A stretch of 64,000 nucleotides of DNA from Rhodopseudomonas rhenobacensis (GTDB taxonomy: Bacteria; Pseudomonadota; Alphaproteobacteria; Rhizobiales; Xanthobacteraceae), in NCBI RefSeq assembly GCF_014203125.1, contig NZ_JACHIH010000026.1:1-64000 (forward strand), given 5' to 3'. Made by a program: the position numbers and the translations under genes. The notes under the pieces were generated by a model. It did not search any database. It was not told the origin of the DNA and was given only the letters and a program-made list of their open reading frames with translations. Shown piece after piece: positions 1 through 11,100 of this stretch. Every line of letters starts with the position of its first letter. Position 1 is the stretch's first letter.

Positions 1-89
1 GCGCGCAAACTCCTGGTCCGCCTCAACGCCAAAGCGCGCGATGCGCGAGCCGAATACGCTAATGCAACTTGACACGCCAGATAGTCGCT

Positions 90-163
90 CACCCGACCCG
101 GCTTCGCTGCGCTCCGCCGGGTCGACCTCTCCCCGCAAGCGGGGAGAGGTGAGTCAGTGCTCG
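90..163. repeat. Dispersed repeat, family E (partial copy)
   Basis: A 74-base segment ending in the hairpin CCTCTCCCCGCAAGCGGGG nearly matches the right part of the element at 42669-42743; both run from CACCCGACCCGG to a shared CTCAGTGCTCG-type end. The left part of the element is missing here. The flanking bases 1-89 and 164-244 show no gene that I can support. Confidence 0.75.
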
Positions 164-244
164 TAGAGCGCTCGGTGCTACACGCGGACCTCTGATCAAG
201 AGCTACGAAGCACATCCGATGCGCTCATTCCCCTCGAAACGCCC

Positions 245-700
245 TCACCCGATCTTGATCGCCGTGGTTTCCTTGATCCGCTTCACCGGGATGATGCTGC
301 GGGTGTTGGCGACGCCTTCGATGCGCGCCAGCACCTGGGTGAGAAAGCGGTGAAACTCGTCGAGATCGGCCACCGCGATCTTCAACAGATAATCGAACTC
401 GCCGGTGACGAAGGCGCAATCGATCACCTCCGGCCGCGTCAGCACCATCGACTCGAAGCGAGTTGAATAGGCCTCGACCTGCTTCTCCAGCCGCACCTCG
501 ACAAAGGCGATGAAGCCGGTGCCGACCGCAGGGCCATCGACCAGCGCGACGTAGCGCTTGATCACGCCGGCCGCCTCCAGCGCCTTGACCCGGCGCAGGC
601 AGGGCGACGGCGACAGCCCGACCCGGGTCGCGAGGTCCTGATTCTGGATCGAGGCATCCTCCTGCAGAATGCGCAGTATCTTGCGGTCGAGCTCGTCCAT
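245..700 (-). CDS. Lrp/AsnC family transcriptional regulator
   Basis: A 151-residue DNA-binding regulator of the feast/famine type. The N-terminal third is a winged helix-turn-helix (starting MDELDRKILRILQEDA, then LATRVGLSPSPCLRRVKALE). The remainder is the RAM/AsnC ligand domain (GEFDYLLKIAVADLDEFHRF). I chose the ATG at 700 because the family normally begins directly at DELDRKIL; an in-frame GTG at 748 and ATG at 736 would add an untypical leader. It is divergent from the ThDP decarboxylase gene with about 136 bases between the starts, so it probably regulates that gene and itself. The ligand, presumably an amino acid or aromatic acid, cannot be read from the sequence. Confidence 0.9.
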   Translation of the reverse strand: MDELDRKILRILQEDASIQNQDLATRVGLSPSPCLRRVKALEAAGVIKRYVALVDGPAVGTGFIAFVEVRLEKQVEAYSTRFESMVLTRPEVIDCAFVTGEFDYLLKIAVADLDEFHRFLTQVLARIEGVANTRSIIPVKRIKETTAIKIG

Positions 701-836
701 GCGCAATCCGGTGCCATGATTTGATCGTTTGAACATAGCGGATGCCACAGCGTCGCGCGAGTACGTCGCAGTTCGCCGCCCGCTGCCGCGCCTCCGCGGT
801 TACTCTGGCGACAAACGCAACCCACGAGGACATGCC

Positions 837-2474
837 ATGACGCGACCGGCCAGCGACATCCTGCTCGATATTCTGCGCGACGAGGGCATCACCCACGTGT
901 TCGGCAATCCGGGCTCCACCGAAATGCCGCTGATGGACGCGCTGGTCGATGCCCCCGACATCAACTACGTGCTCGGACTGCAGGAGGCCACCGCGGTCGG
1001 CATGGCCGATGGCTGGGCGCTGACCTCGGGCAAGACCGGCTTCGTCAATCTGCATGCGATGGGCGGGCTCGGCAACGCGATGGGGGTGCTGGTCGCCTCC
1101 AAGGCCAGCGAGACGCCGCTGGTGGTCACCGCCGGGCAGCAGGACACCAGGCATCTGGCGACCGAGCCGTGGCTGTCCGGCGATCTGGTGGCGCTCGCAG
1201 CCCCGGTGACCAAATGGGCCAAGGAGGTGCGCCGCGGCGAGGATCTCGGCGCCGCATTGCGCCGCGCCTTTGCGATTGCCCGCACCCCGCCGTGTGGCCC
1301 GGTGTTCTTGTCGCTGCCGATGGACGTGCTCGATCAGCCGGTCGAAGGCCCGACGCCGCCGGCCTCGGCGCCGCCGCGGCTTGGCCCCTCGCCGGATTCC
1401 GACAGCTTCGCCGAAGCGCTGGCGCGCCACGATCCGGAGAAGGTGTTCGTGCTGCTCGGCGACGATCTGCCGGCGCCGGCGGCTGCAGGGCTGGTCGCCT
1501 TTGCGGAAGCCGGCGGCTATGCGGTGGCGGGGATGCAGCTGACCTCGCGCTCGGCGTTTCCCTCGGCGCATCCGTGCTGGGCCGGGGTGTTGAAGCCGGA
1601 TTTCGCCGCGATCCGCGAACGGCTGGAACGCGTCGAGGCGCTGGTGCTGGTCGGCGGCCGCGCCTTCGTCGCCTATCCGTATCGCGACGTCCGCCCGATC
1701 CCCGACGGCGTGCAGATTTTGCATGTCGCCGACAATCCGGACGCGTTCGGCCGCGAACACCCGGCGCACATGGCGCTGCTCGGCGATATCGGCGCGACGC
1801 TGCAATCGGCTGCGGCGCGGCTCGGCGGGCTGCTCGACCGCGACAGCGTGATGGCGCGCTTGGCGCAGCGCGATGCCACGAAGCAGGCGCAGATCGCAAA
1901 GACTCGCGCGGAAATTCTCAGCACCGCGCACGAGACGCCGCTGTCGCCCGACGCCGCGGTGCTGACGGTGTCGGATGCGCTGCCGGACAACACGCTGCTC
2001 GCCAATGATTCCGCGGCGACCTTCGGCCAGGTGCAGGACTTGCTGATGACGCGGCCGGGGCGCTACTTCTTCGCCCGCGGCGGCGTGCTCGGCTGCAACA
2101 TGCCGGCCGCGGTCGGCGCCGCGTTGCTGCATGACGGCCCGGTGGCGTCGTTGGTCGGCGACGGCGGCGCGATGTACTCGCCGCAGGCGCTGTGGAGCGC
2201 GGCGCGCTATCGCGCCAAGGTGCTGTTCATCGTGTTCAACAACCGCCGCTACGGCGTGCTGCAGAACATCGCCAAGCAGCTCGGCTGCAAGAACGCGGTC
2301 GCCGGCCGCTTCGTCGGCATGGACGTCGACGATCCGGCGATCGACTTCATGGCGCTGTCGACATCGATGGGCGTGCCGTCGGTCAAGGCCGACACCCCCG
2401 ACGCGATCCGCGCCGCGATCGCCGAGGCGCTCGACCGCGACGGCCCGTCGCTGATCGAGATCGCGGTGAAGTAA
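837..2474 (+). CDS. mdlC: ThDP-dependent decarboxylase, benzoylformate decarboxylase-like
   Basis: A 545-residue thiamin-diphosphate enzyme of the acetolactate synthase/benzoylformate decarboxylase superfamily. The ThDP glutamate is in LQEATAVGMADG (Glu50). The cofactor motif starts at GDGGAMYSPQALW near residue 442 and ends at FNN about 29 residues on. Residues typical of benzoylformate decarboxylase are present: the GNPGST serine (Ser27), a histidine in NLHAMGG (His73) and another in FPSAHPCWAG. These favour conversion of benzoylformate or a similar 2-oxo acid to an aldehyde and CO2 over acetolactate synthesis. The start at 837 follows GAGGA; an upstream TTG/ATG extension is unlikely. The divergent Lrp/AsnC gene suggests control by an amino-acid-derived ligand. 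The true substrate is inferred. Confidence 0.85.
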   Translation: MTRPASDILLDILRDEGITHVFGNPGSTEMPLMDALVDAPDINYVLGLQEATAVGMADGWALTSGKTGFVNLHAMGGLGNAMGVLVASKASETPLVVTAGQQDTRHLATEPWLSGDLVALAAPVTKWAKEVRRGEDLGAALRRAFAIARTPPCGPVFLSLPMDVLDQPVEGPTPPASAPPRLGPSPDSDSFAEALARHDPEKVFVLLGDDLPAPAAAGLVAFAEAGGYAVAGMQLTSRSAFPSAHPCWAGVLKPDFAAIRERLERVEALVLVGGRAFVAYPYRDVRPIPDGVQILHVADNPDAFGREHPAHMALLGDIGATLQSAAARLGGLLDRDSVMARLAQRDATKQAQIAKTRAEILSTAHETPLSPDAAVLTVSDALPDNTLLANDSAATFGQVQDLLMTRPGRYFFARGGVLGCNMPAAVGAALLHDGPVASLVGDGGAMYSPQALWSAARYRAKVLFIVFNNRRYGVLQNIAKQLGCKNAVAGRFVGMDVDDPAIDFMALSTSMGVPSVKADTPDAIRAAIAEALDRDGPSLIEIAVK

Positions 2475-2515
2475 CAACCGGGATGGTTGATGGCGACGCC
2501 CTTCGATGAGCGCCG

Positions 2516-2666
2516 TGCCCCGGACGCAGCGCAACGCGCCGCGGAGCGGCGTGGTGCGCTGCAGAGCCGGGGCCGTTCCAGAACGCGGCTCTCCTCGACT
2601 CAGCACGCGTAACGGTCCCGGCTCACGGCGCAGCGCTCCGCGCTGCACCGCGTCCGGGACACGAGG
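2516..2666. repeat. Dispersed repeat, family B
   Basis: This intergenic element begins near GTGCCCCGGACGC and ends with GTCCGGGACACGAGG, so its ends are roughly complementary. Its body holds GTGGTGCGCTGCAGAGCC and CGGTCCCGGCTC, both found again in the element at 56082-56219. Together with the next element it fills the 332-base gap between the ThDP gene and the RND gene; no coding sequence is evident there. Confidence 0.75.
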
Positions 2667-2684
2667 TTAACAGGCGTCTCTGCT

Positions 2685-2794
2685 CGTCATTGCGAGGAGC
2701 TCTTGCGACGAAGCAATCCAGGGGCTGCGCGTGAGGCCCCTGGATTGCTTCAGCTTCACTCGGCGCAGCGCGCCGCGTTCGGTTCGCAATGACG
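2685..2794. repeat. Dispersed inverted repeat, family D
   Basis: The ends are complementary: CGTCATTGCGA at the left and TCGCAATGACG at the right. An inner pair, AAGCAATCCAGGGGC and GCCCCTGGATTGCTT, flanks a short loop near 2725-2750. The transcript would fold into one long hairpin immediately downstream of the RND pump stop codon, so it may also help end transcription. It is the only copy of this family I noticed in the window. Confidence 0.8.
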
Positions 2795-2806
2795 TGGTCG
2801 GCTTTG

Positions 2807-5800
2807 TTATGATCTTTTGCCGAACGCGCGTGCCCATTGCGGCAGGTGGCTCGCCGCCCACGCGCCGAACCGGCCGTTGCCGGCAACCGACTCCCGGATC
2901 GACTGGAAGACGACGTAGAGCATCGGGATCAGCAGGATGCCGAGCAGGCTCGCGGTGAGCATGCCGGCGAATACCGGGGTCGACAGATTGCGCCGCGCCA
3001 GCATCGCCGCGCCGTCGGCCCAGACCAGCGGCACCAGCCCCAGGATGAAGGCGATCGAGGTCATCATCACCGCGCGGAATCGCAGGCGGGCGCCGAGCAC
3101 CGCGGCTTCGGTGATCGACAGCCCGGCCTCGCGCTGCTCCTTGGCGAATTCGACGATCAGGATGCCGTTTTTGGCCGACAGCGCGATCAGCACCACGAGC
3201 CCGATCTGGGCGTAGAGATCCAGCGTCACGCCGGCGATCAGCACGCCGACGAAGGCGCCGAACACCGCGATCGACACCGACAGCAGCACCGGGACCGGAA
3301 TCACCCAGCTCTCATACAGCGCCACCAGGAACAGATAGGCGAACAGCAGCGCCAGCCCGAGGATGTAGCCGGTCTTGCCGACCGCCTCGTGCTCCTGATA
3401 GGCGGTGCCGGTCCACTCGAAGGCGTAGCCCGGCGGCAGCGTCTTCTGTGAGACTTCGGCCATTGCCGCCATCGCCGCACCGGAAGACACGCCGGCCGCC
3501 GGCGAGCCGTTGATCGTCACCGAGCGATAATTGTTGTAGCGGGTGATCACCGCGGGTCCGGTGACGCTGCGCAACGAGGCGATCGACTGCAGCGGCACCA
3601 TCGTGCCCTTGGCGTTGCGGACGTAGATGTCCCACAGCGCCGGCAGGTCGCGGCGGCCTTCCGCGTCGCCCTGCAGGTTGACCTGCCAGGTGCGCCCGAA
3701 CATGTTGAAGTTGTTGATGTAGAGCCCGCCGAGCGTGATCTGCAGCGCGGAGAACACGTCGTTGATGGTGACACCGAGCGCCTGCGCCTTTTCGCGGTCG
3801 ATATCGAGATAATACGACGGCGCGTTGGCGCCGTAGGTGCTGAACACCCGGCTGAGCTGCGGATGCTGATTGCCGGCGGCGAGCAGCCCGTTGGTGACGC
3901 TGCCCATCGCCGCGGGTTCGGCGCCTTCCAGCGATTCCAGCTGATACTGGAAGCCGCCGGCGGTCGACAGCCCGATCACCGGCGGCAGGTTGAACGGCAG
4001 CACCGTCGCGGTGCGCACCTGCTGCACGGCGCCGAAGGTCTTGGCGATCAGCGTCTGCGCCGACGACGCGGCGCCGCGGCGGTCCTCGAACGGCTTCAGC
4101 TGCACAATCATGAAGGCGTTGTTGCTCGCGGAATAATTGTCGAGCAGCGACAGCCCGACGATCGACAGCACGTCGCGGACCTGCGGCATGGTCTTGACGA
4201 TGTTCTCCACCGCCAGCACGGTCTGTTCGGTGCGCGCCACCGAGGCGCCGTCGGGCAATTGCACGTTGATGAAGAACGCGCCCTGGTCTTCTTCCGGCAG
4301 GAAGCCGCTCGGCGTGACGCCGTTGAGCGTCGCGATGCCGAGGCCGCAGCCGATCACGATCAGGATCGACAGCGCCGGGCGGTACAGCGCGATCCGCACC
4401 GCGCCGGCATAGCGGTCGCGGGCGCCGTCGATGCGCCGGCCGATCCAATGCATGACGCCGCGGCGCGGGCCGCCATGGCGCAGGAACACCGCGCACAGCG
4501 CCGGCGACAGCGTCAGCGCGTTGATCGCCGAGATCAGCATCGCGGCGCTGATGGTGATGGCGAATTGCCGGAACAATTCGCCCATGATTCCCGGCAGGAA
4601 TCCGATCGGCACGAACACCGACAACAGCACCAGCGTGATGGCGATGATCGGCGCGGTGACCTGGTTCATCGCCTTCTTGGTGGCGTCGGCCGGCGACAGC
4701 TCCGGCTCCTCCTCCATCACCCGTTCGACGTTCTCCACCACCACGATGGCGTCGTCGACGACGATGCCGATCGCCAGCACCAGCGCCAGCAGCGACACCG
4801 TGTTGACCGAGGCGCCGAGCGCCAGCAGCACCGCGAAGGTGCCGATCAGGCTGACCGGCACCGCGATGATCGGAATCAACGTGGCGCGCAGATTGCCGAG
4901 GAACAGGAACACCACCAATGCGACCAGCGCGAAGGCTTCGAGCAGCGTGTGCATCACCGCCTTGATGGTGTCGTTGACGAACACCGTGGAGTCGAACACC
5001 ACGCGCGCCTGCACGCCGTCGGGAAAGCGCTGCCGCAATTCGTCGAGCTTGGCCCTGACCGCGGTCGCGGTGTTGATGGCGTTGGCGCCCGGCGCCTGGA
5101 AGATGCCGATGCCGACCGTCGGATCGCCGTTGAGGCGGGCGTGGGTGTCCTCGCTGAGCGCGCCGAGTTCGACGCGGGCGACGTCGCTGACCCGCAGCAC
5201 CGAGCCGTCGGCGTTGGCGCGCAGCACGATGGCGCCGAATTCCTCCGGCTTGGTCAGCCGGCCCTGGGTCTGCAGATTGATCTGGAATTTCTGATCGTCC
5301 GGCACCGGCTGGGCGCCGATCCGGCCGACCGGCGCCTGCACGTTCTGCGCGCTGATCGCCGCCACCACGTCGGACGGCACCATGCCGAGGCTGGACAGCC
5401 GCTCGATGTCGAACCAGATCCGCATCGAGTAGTTGAGCCGGCCGAACAGCGTCGCCTCGCCGACGCCGGGGACGCGGGCGAGTTCGTCCACCACGTTGAT
5501 CAGACCGTAATTGGTCAGAAACACCGGATCGTATTTGCCGCCCTTGCTCGACATGTCGACGACCTGCAGCATCGACGACGAGCGCTTCTGCACGGCGACG
5601 CCTTGCAGCCGCACCTCGGCCGGCAGCTGCGACAACGCGTTCTGTACGCGGTTGTTGACGTTGACGGTGTTGATGTCGGGATTGCTGCCGAGCGCGAACG
5701 AGACGTCGAGCGTGTAGGAGCCGTCATTGCCGCTACTGCTCTTCATGTAGAGCATCTTGTCGACGCCGACGACCTTGGCCTCGATCGGCTGCGCCACGGT

Positions 5801-5980
5801 GGATTCCAGCACCTCGGCGGACGCGCCGGGGAAGTTGGTCGAGACCCGCACCTGCGGCGGCACGATGTCGGGCAATTGCGACACCGGAATCCGCAACATC
5901 GCCAGCCCGCCGACCAGCGTGGTGACGAGCGCGACGACGACGGCGAGCCGCGGCCGGTCGATGAACAGATCGGAGATCAT
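2807..5980 (-). CDS. RND efflux pump, HAE1-type inner-membrane transporter
   Basis: A 1057-residue proton-driven pump, the usual length for AcrB/MexB-type proteins. It starts [19 protein letters not shown], the canonical first transmembrane helix after a short cytoplasmic leader. The paired transmembrane aspartates of the proton relay are at residues 409-410 in [16 protein letters not shown]. The helix-rich segment after it ([17 protein letters not shown]) and the second half ([24 protein letters not shown]) match the duplicated RND fold. I chose the ATG at 5980, four bases beyond the adaptor stop, over an upstream in-frame start that overlaps the adaptor. It is the last gene of the PepSY-adaptor-pump operon. 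No outer-membrane channel gene is adjacent, so a channel must come from elsewhere. Confidence 0.93.
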   Translation of the reverse strand: MISDLFIDRPRLAVVVALVTTLVGGLAMLRIPVSQLPDIVPPQVRVSTNFPGASAEVLESTVAQPIEAKVVGVDKMLYMKSSSGNDGSYTLDVSFALGSNPDINTVNVNNRVQNALSQLPAEVRLQGVAVQKRSSSMLQVVDMSSKGGKYDPVFLTNYGLINVVDELARVPGVGEATLFGRLNYSMRIWFDIERLSSLGMVPSDVVAAISAQNVQAPVGRIGAQPVPDDQKFQINLQTQGRLTKPEEFGAIVLRANADGSVLRVSDVARVELGALSEDTHARLNGDPTVGIGIFQAPGANAINTATAVRAKLDELRQRFPDGVQARVVFDSTVFVNDTIKAVMHTLLEAFALVALVVFLFLGNLRATLIPIIAVPVSLIGTFAVLLALGASVNTVSLLALVLAIGIVVDDAIVVVENVERVMEEEPELSPADATKKAMNQVTAPIIAITLVLLSVFVPIGFLPGIMGELFRQFAITISAAMLISAINALTLSPALCAVFLRHGGPRRGVMHWIGRRIDGARDRYAGAVRIALYRPALSILIVIGCGLGIATLNGVTPSGFLPEEDQGAFFINVQLPDGASVARTEQTVLAVENIVKTMPQVRDVLSIVGLSLLDNYSASNNAFMIVQLKPFEDRRGAASSAQTLIAKTFGAVQQVRTATVLPFNLPPVIGLSTAGGFQYQLESLEGAEPAAMGSVTNGLLAAGNQHPQLSRVFSTYGANAPSYYLDIDREKAQALGVTINDVFSALQITLGGLYINNFNMFGRTWQVNLQGDAEGRRDLPALWDIYVRNAKGTMVPLQSIASLRSVTGPAVITRYNNYRSVTINGSPAAGVSSGAAMAAMAEVSQKTLPPGYAFEWTGTAYQEHEAVGKTGYILGLALLFAYLFLVALYESWVIPVPVLLSVSIAVFGAFVGVLIAGVTLDLYAQIGLVVLIALSAKNGILIVEFAKEQREAGLSITEAAVLGARLRFRAVMMTSIAFILGLVPLVWADGAAMLARRNLSTPVFAGMLTASLLGILLIPMLYVVFQSIRESVAGNGRFGAWAASHLPQWARAFGKRS

Positions 5981-5984
5981 CGTC

Positions 5985-7130
5985 TCAGCCCCTGCTGGCC
6001 GGCTTGGCGACCGACGCATCGATCGGCGACGGCGCCACCGGCGCGTTCGGCCGCACCCGCTGCAGGCCCTCGACGACGACGCGCTCGCCGCCGTTGAGGC
6101 CGCTAGCGATCACCGCGGTGTCGGCGGTGGATTGCCCGAGCTTGACGCGGCGCGGCTGCGCGATGTCCTTGTCGCCCACCACATAGACGTAGTCGCCCTG
6201 CTGGTCGGTCAAAACCGCGGCGCGCGGGATCGTCATCAGCTCGCGCGGCGTGACGTTCTCCAGCACCACCCGCACCATCTCGTCGTTGGTCAGCTCGCGG
6301 TCGCCGCCGGGCTTTGGCGGATTGGCGATCAGGCCACGCAGGATGATGCTGTCGGTGTCGCGGGCGACGTTGATGTCGACGAATTGCAATTTGCCGACCT
6401 CGCCGTAGAGCCGGCCGTCGGGCAGCCGCAAGCGCAGCCGCACCGCGTCGAAGCCGCCTTGCGTGGCCAATTGCTCGCGCAGCAGCAGCAGCCGCTTCAC
6501 CGAGATCGGAAACACCACATGGATCGGGTCCTGGCTGACCACGGTCGCCAGCACGCCGGACGAGGCGCCGACCACGTTGCCGACGGTGACCTGGATGCGG
6601 CCGATGCGGCCGTCGATCGGCGAACGGATCTCGGTGTAGCCGAGATTGATCTCGGATTGGGTGAGCTGCGCCTTCGCCGAGCGCAGCTGCGCCGCCGCGG
6701 TGCGCTGCGCGGCGCGGGCATTGTCGGCGGTGCTCTGGCTGCCGGCCGAGGTCTTCACCAGTTGATCGGCACGCGCCAGCGCCAGGTCGGCGTAGTCGAG
6801 TTGCGCCTCGGCTTGGGCGACCGCGGCGCGCTTGGCTTCGACGTCGGCCTCGAACGGCGGCTGCTCCAGCCGGAACAATAGATCGCCCTTTTTGACCTCG
6901 GCGCCTTCCACGAACAATTGGTCCTGCAAGAACGCGTTGACCCGCGCGGTGAGATCGACGCGGCCGATCGCCTGCACCCGGCCGTTGATCTCGGTGCTCT
7001 CGGTGATCGGCTGCGGCACCGCCACCACCGTGCCGACTGCGGGCGGCCCGCCGCCCGGCATCTGCGCCGAGGCCGGCGAACTCGCAACCAGCAGGGCGGC
7101 GATCAACACGGGGGCGGCAACACGCAACAT
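5985..7130 (-). CDS. RND efflux periplasmic adaptor (membrane fusion protein)
   Basis: A 381-residue adaptor linking the RND pump to an outer-membrane channel. The N-terminus is a signal peptide ([23 protein letters not shown]). The lipoyl/barrel-sandwich half-motifs and coiled-coil hairpin follow ([20 protein letters not shown]; then [20 protein letters not shown] and [20 protein letters not shown]). The pattern [22 protein letters not shown] is the return half of the lipoyl domain. The start is the ATG at 7130 because GGAG lies eight bases before it; an upstream GTG at 7139 overlaps that ribosome site. It lies 35 bases after the PepSY gene and 4 bases before the pump, so the three are probably co-transcribed. 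Confidence 0.92.
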   Translation of the reverse strand: MLRVAAPVLIAALLVASSPASAQMPGGGPPAVGTVVAVPQPITESTEINGRVQAIGRVDLTARVNAFLQDQLFVEGAEVKKGDLLFRLEQPPFEADVEAKRAAVAQAEAQLDYADLALARADQLVKTSAGSQSTADNARAAQRTAAAQLRSAKAQLTQSEINLGYTEIRSPIDGRIGRIQVTVGNVVGASSGVLATVVSQDPIHVVFPISVKRLLLLREQLATQGGFDAVRLRLRLPDGRLYGEVGKLQFVDINVARDTDSIILRGLIANPPKPGGDRELTNDEMVRVVLENVTPRELMTIPRAAVLTDQQGDYVYVVGDKDIAQPRRVKLGQSTADTAVIASGLNGGERVVVEGLQRVRPNAPVAPSPIDASVAKPASRG

Positions 7131-7165
7131 CGCAAACACTCCGAAATTTTAGCCGGCTTCGCCGG

Positions 7166-8083
7166 CTACGCGGCCGGTCCGACGGCGGTGCCGGATTCGA
7201 CGACCGGACGGCGCGTGCGCGGCCGCAGCTTGCGCCGCCCCCACATCACGAGCCCGGTCCCGAGCAGCCCGATCAACACCACCGAGGTGATGACGTTGAG
7301 CGAGCCGGACAGCAGCGTAAACCAATTGCCTTCATGGAGCAGCCGCGGCCAATTGCGCGGCAGCACTGCAACGCCGTCGGTGGTAACAGTGTAGGCGCGC
7401 AGCTCGCCGTCCTCGTAGATCCGCGCCATCACCCGGCCGCCGCGATTGCGCAGCGAGGTCAGCTTGGTCAGATCGTGCGATTGCGCCACCGCGCGCACCG
7501 CTTCGATCAGCTGCAGCGGCTTACCGGCGGGCGGCGGCGCGCCCTGGAAGGTGATGCCGGAGAGCATCAACAGCGCCGTGATCGGGCTCAGCAGCAGCAG
7601 CGGAATGGTGAACCAGGCCATGCCCTTGTGCCAGCCGGCCAGGCTGTTGCGCAGCCGCGGCAGCCCCATCAGCGTGCCGATGATCATGATCGCCACCATC
7701 GCGATGGTCGAGGCGATCAGCAGCCATTCCTGATCGAACAGGTGCTCATGGGTGCGCCGCGACCACAGAATGACGCTGCCCACCACATCGCTGGTGGTCG
7801 CCGCCTCGCCGGTGACCAGATCGATCGCCGGCGCCGGGGTACCTTGCAGCTGCAGCCGCTGGCCGACCGCGCTGATCGACAGGCCGCGGGCCCGGCCGTC
7901 GGGATCGAAGCGCTGGATCAGGGATGTGACACGGTCGGCATTGACCAGCGCAGGATCCAGCGCGCGGTCCTGCACGATCGGTTCGAACGACAGGATCAGC
8001 CCGGTGAGCAGAACCACGATCAGCGGCAGCGCGAACACCAGGCTGGTCCAGCGATGCAGTTTCAAAAGAGTTGCGTTGTTCAT
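7166..8083 (-). CDS. PepSY-domain transmembrane protein
   Basis: A 305-residue inner-membrane protein. The first helix is LHRWTSLVFALPLIVVLLTGLIL, typical of PepSY-associated TM proteins (PiuB-like). Two further hydrophobic stretches lie around residues 120-200 (LLIASTIAMVAIMIIGTLMG and MAWFTIPLLLLSPITALLML) and one near the C-terminus (LNVITSVVLIGLLGTGLVMW), which ends in a basic tail. The soluble part contains the PepSY-like repeat region. Such proteins often accompany siderophore or metal systems, but here the partner is an RND pump, so the role in that operon is unknown; a periplasmic sensing or reductase function is a guess. It is first in the operon. Confidence 0.85.
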   Translation of the reverse strand: MNNATLLKLHRWTSLVFALPLIVVLLTGLILSFEPIVQDRALDPALVNADRVTSLIQRFDPDGRARGLSISAVGQRLQLQGTPAPAIDLVTGEAATTSDVVGSVILWSRRTHEHLFDQEWLLIASTIAMVAIMIIGTLMGLPRLRNSLAGWHKGMAWFTIPLLLLSPITALLMLSGITFQGAPPPAGKPLQLIEAVRAVAQSHDLTKLTSLRNRGGRVMARIYEDGELRAYTVTTDGVAVLPRNWPRLLHEGNWFTLLSGSLNVITSVVLIGLLGTGLVMWGRRKLRPRTRRPVVESGTAVGPAA

Positions 8084-8176
8084 GGCCGCCTCCGAATCCT
8101 GAATCGCGCGGCAGCGAGCTCGCGCGTCGCTGACGTTGTATCAGACGTTAGCTGACGGGACGCTGACCGGTTCGGC

Positions 8177-11100
8177 TCACAGCTCGATCAGTTCAACCGG
8201 ATGATCGTTCAGCGCCTTGGCCAGCTCGGCGACATGGCGGTGATGCGTGAACAGGATGATCTGGCGCTGCCGGCCGGCCTCGGCGAGCAGCCGCAGCGTC
8301 GCCAGCGTGCGCGGCTCGTCGAAGCTGGTCAACAGATCGTCGCCGATGAACGGGATCGACTCGGAGCTGCGGCGCTCCAACAGCGCCAAGCGCAGCGCCA
8401 GGAACAGCTGATCGCGGCTGCCTTCGCTGAGCCCCGCGACCGCGACCTGGCTGCCGTCGCAGCGCCGCGCCACCAGCACCGGCTGGTCGTCGTCGCCATA
8501 GTCGATGCCGAGCCCGGCGAAGGCGGCGCCGGTCGCGGTGGCGAACAGCGAGCTCGCCCGCGCGATCAACGGATCCTGCACCATCGCGCGGTGCCGTTCG
8601 ATGGCGCGCGACGCCAACCGCGCGGCCGCAGCGCGCAGCAGCCAGCGTTCGGCGATCGACAGCAATTCGGCATTGGCCTCGGCACGTTCGGCGGCTTGCG
8701 CCGCGGCGTCGCGGCCCTTGGTCAGCGCGGCGCAATCGGCCTGCGCCTGATGCAGCGTCGCCGACGCCGCGGCGATGTCGTCGAGCAATTGCGTCTGCCG
8801 CAGCGTCTCGCGATCGATGTCGCCGGGCAGCCGGTCGAGGTCGAGGCCGCCGCGCTCCTGGCGCAGCGCGGCGTCGTCGCGACCGTCGGCGATGTCGTAG
8901 AGATCGCGCCGCAGCGCCTCCTGATCGGCCGCGAGGCGCTGCCGCGCCAGCGCGCGCTCGAACGGCAGCGCCAGCTCGGTAATCTCAGCGACGCCGAACG
9001 CGTGGCGGGCGTCGTCCAGCAGCAGCTCGGTCGCCGCGCGACGCGCCAGCAACGCGTTGCGGCTGGCGGCGCGCTTGACGGCGGCCTCGTGCAGCCGCCG
9101 GCAGGTCGCGGCGTCGCGCCGGGTGGCGTCGAGCTTGTCCACCAGCCGCGCCAGCGATTGTTGCGCGGACTCCGCGCGCAGCGCCGGCGCAACACGATCA
9201 ACGACGCCGAACACGTCGGCATCGAACGCGGCGAGATCGGCTTCGATCGCGGTCACCCGGTGGCCTTCGAGCTGATAGGCGGCCTTCGGCACCGCCACCG
9301 ATTGCCACACCGCGAGCGCCGCCGCGGCCTGCACCGGCGTGGCGTCGCGGCCCTGTCCGATGCCGGCCATCGCCGCGGGCCAGGCCGCGCGGTGGCGGGC
9401 CAGCGCTGATTGCGCGGCGTCGCGCGCGGCGGTCGCCTCGGAGAGATCGCGCTCGATCCGGGTCTTCGCCACCGCGCGCGCCCGGGCGTCGGCCCAGGCG
9501 CCCTGCAGCGCCTCGAACCGCGCCTTGGCCTCGCGATACAACAGGTCCGCCGCCAGCGTGCGGTCGGCAACGCCCCCGCTGCTGTCGAGAAAGCCCGCCA
9601 CCGCGAGCTTGCCCTGCTCCAGCGCCGCCGTCAGGGCCTCGAGCGCGGCGCGTTGCGCGTCGCATCGCTCGAGCCGTTTCAACAGCTCGTCGAACCGCTC
9701 GCGCCAGCGCAGCATCTCCGCCGGGCTGCGCGGCTGCAGCCGCGACGCCGCCCAAGTGCCGCGCCAGGCGGTGTCGAGCTCGGCCCGCCGCGCCTGCAAA
9801 CCAGAGAGCTTGTCGTGCTGGCGCGCGCGCTCCTCGCGCGACGCCGCCAGCCGCTGCTGCGCATCCTCGTGGCGGGTGGCGCGCTCGGTGTCACTCAGCA
9901 ACAGGTCGGTGACGCGGTCGATATTTTGCGAGGCGTGCTCCGCAGCGTCGAGCTGGCGCTCGACCACATTGCGGTCGGCGCTGAGCGCGGCGCGCAGGCC
10001 GCTGAAATGCTGATCGCGGTCGTCGCGGGCGCGGATCAGATCGGCGCGGGTCGGCACCACGCCGGCTTGCGACAGCCGCGCCAGTTCGGCCTCGGTGGCG
10101 GCGATCGCCGCATCGGTTGCGGCGAGCGCCTCGGCGAGCCGCTTGATCTCGGCGTCGGCGGCTTCCGCGGCGCGCGCGAAGGTCGCGATGGTGGCGTGAT
10201 CGGGCGCCGGCAGCGCGCGCAGCCGGTCCGGCGCGCCGGGCGACGGATCGAGCGCCGCGGAAGCGGCCACCAGCGCCTCGGTCTCCGATTGCAGGCTGGC
10301 GCGATCGCGGCGCAGCCGATCGGCCTGCGCCGGGATTTCGCCGAGCGCGTCGAAGCGTTGCCGCAGCTGATCGATGTCGACCACGGCCGTGGCTTCGACC
10401 TGCTCGGTCGCAAACGCATCGCGCTCCTGCTGCGCCCGCGCGCAACGCGTCTCGGCGTCGGTGATGGCCTGCTCGGCGCGCGCGGTCTGCGCGATCGCCT
10501 CGCGCGCCTGCGCCAACGCCGGATCGCTCGGCAATTGCGCCAACACGTCGCGATGCGACGCCAGCCCGAGCCGCTGCGCCGCCTCGTCGAGCTGCGCCTG
10601 CGCGGAGTCCTGCGCCTGCCGGCGCTTCGGCAGATCTTCCAGCGCCTTGCGCACCGCGCCGAGCCGTTCGCGCAACGCGTCGATGGTGGCAGCTTCGGCG
10701 AGCAGCGTCTGGTCCACCGCCATCGCGGCGATCTCGGCGGCGTCGGCGGCGGCGGCGGCCTCCAGGGCCGCGAGTTCGCGCTCCAGCGCGGCGTGGGTGT
10801 CCAGCGCGGCGCGCCATTCGGTCAGCGACGGTGCGGCGACCGCCGGCAGATCGGCCAGCGCGGCGAGTTCGGCGGCGATGCCGTCGAGCCGCGCCAGATG
10901 CGAACGCACCCGCAGCGTGCGCTGCCACAGCGCCAGCGTGCCGCCGATCTCGGCATGCGCGGCGTTCAGCGCTTCGAGCTTCTGCCGCGCCTCGCGAACC
11001 GCAGTCTCGGCCTGCGTCACCGCTTCGCGGGTGACGATGGCGTCGCGCAAGGCGCGGTCGGCATTGTCGCGCCGCTCGGCCGCCAGATAGAACGGCTTGG

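Noticed and set aside
225..2648. Very long arginine- and histidine-rich minus-strand frame over the Lrp and ThDP genes
   Set aside because: It is the shadow of real genes on the other frames; composition is that of antisense high-GC codons and it has no domain.
3863..6097. Long plus-strand frame opposite the RND pump
   Set aside because: Shadow frame with His/Arg/Asp bias; the RND gene on the minus strand is certain.
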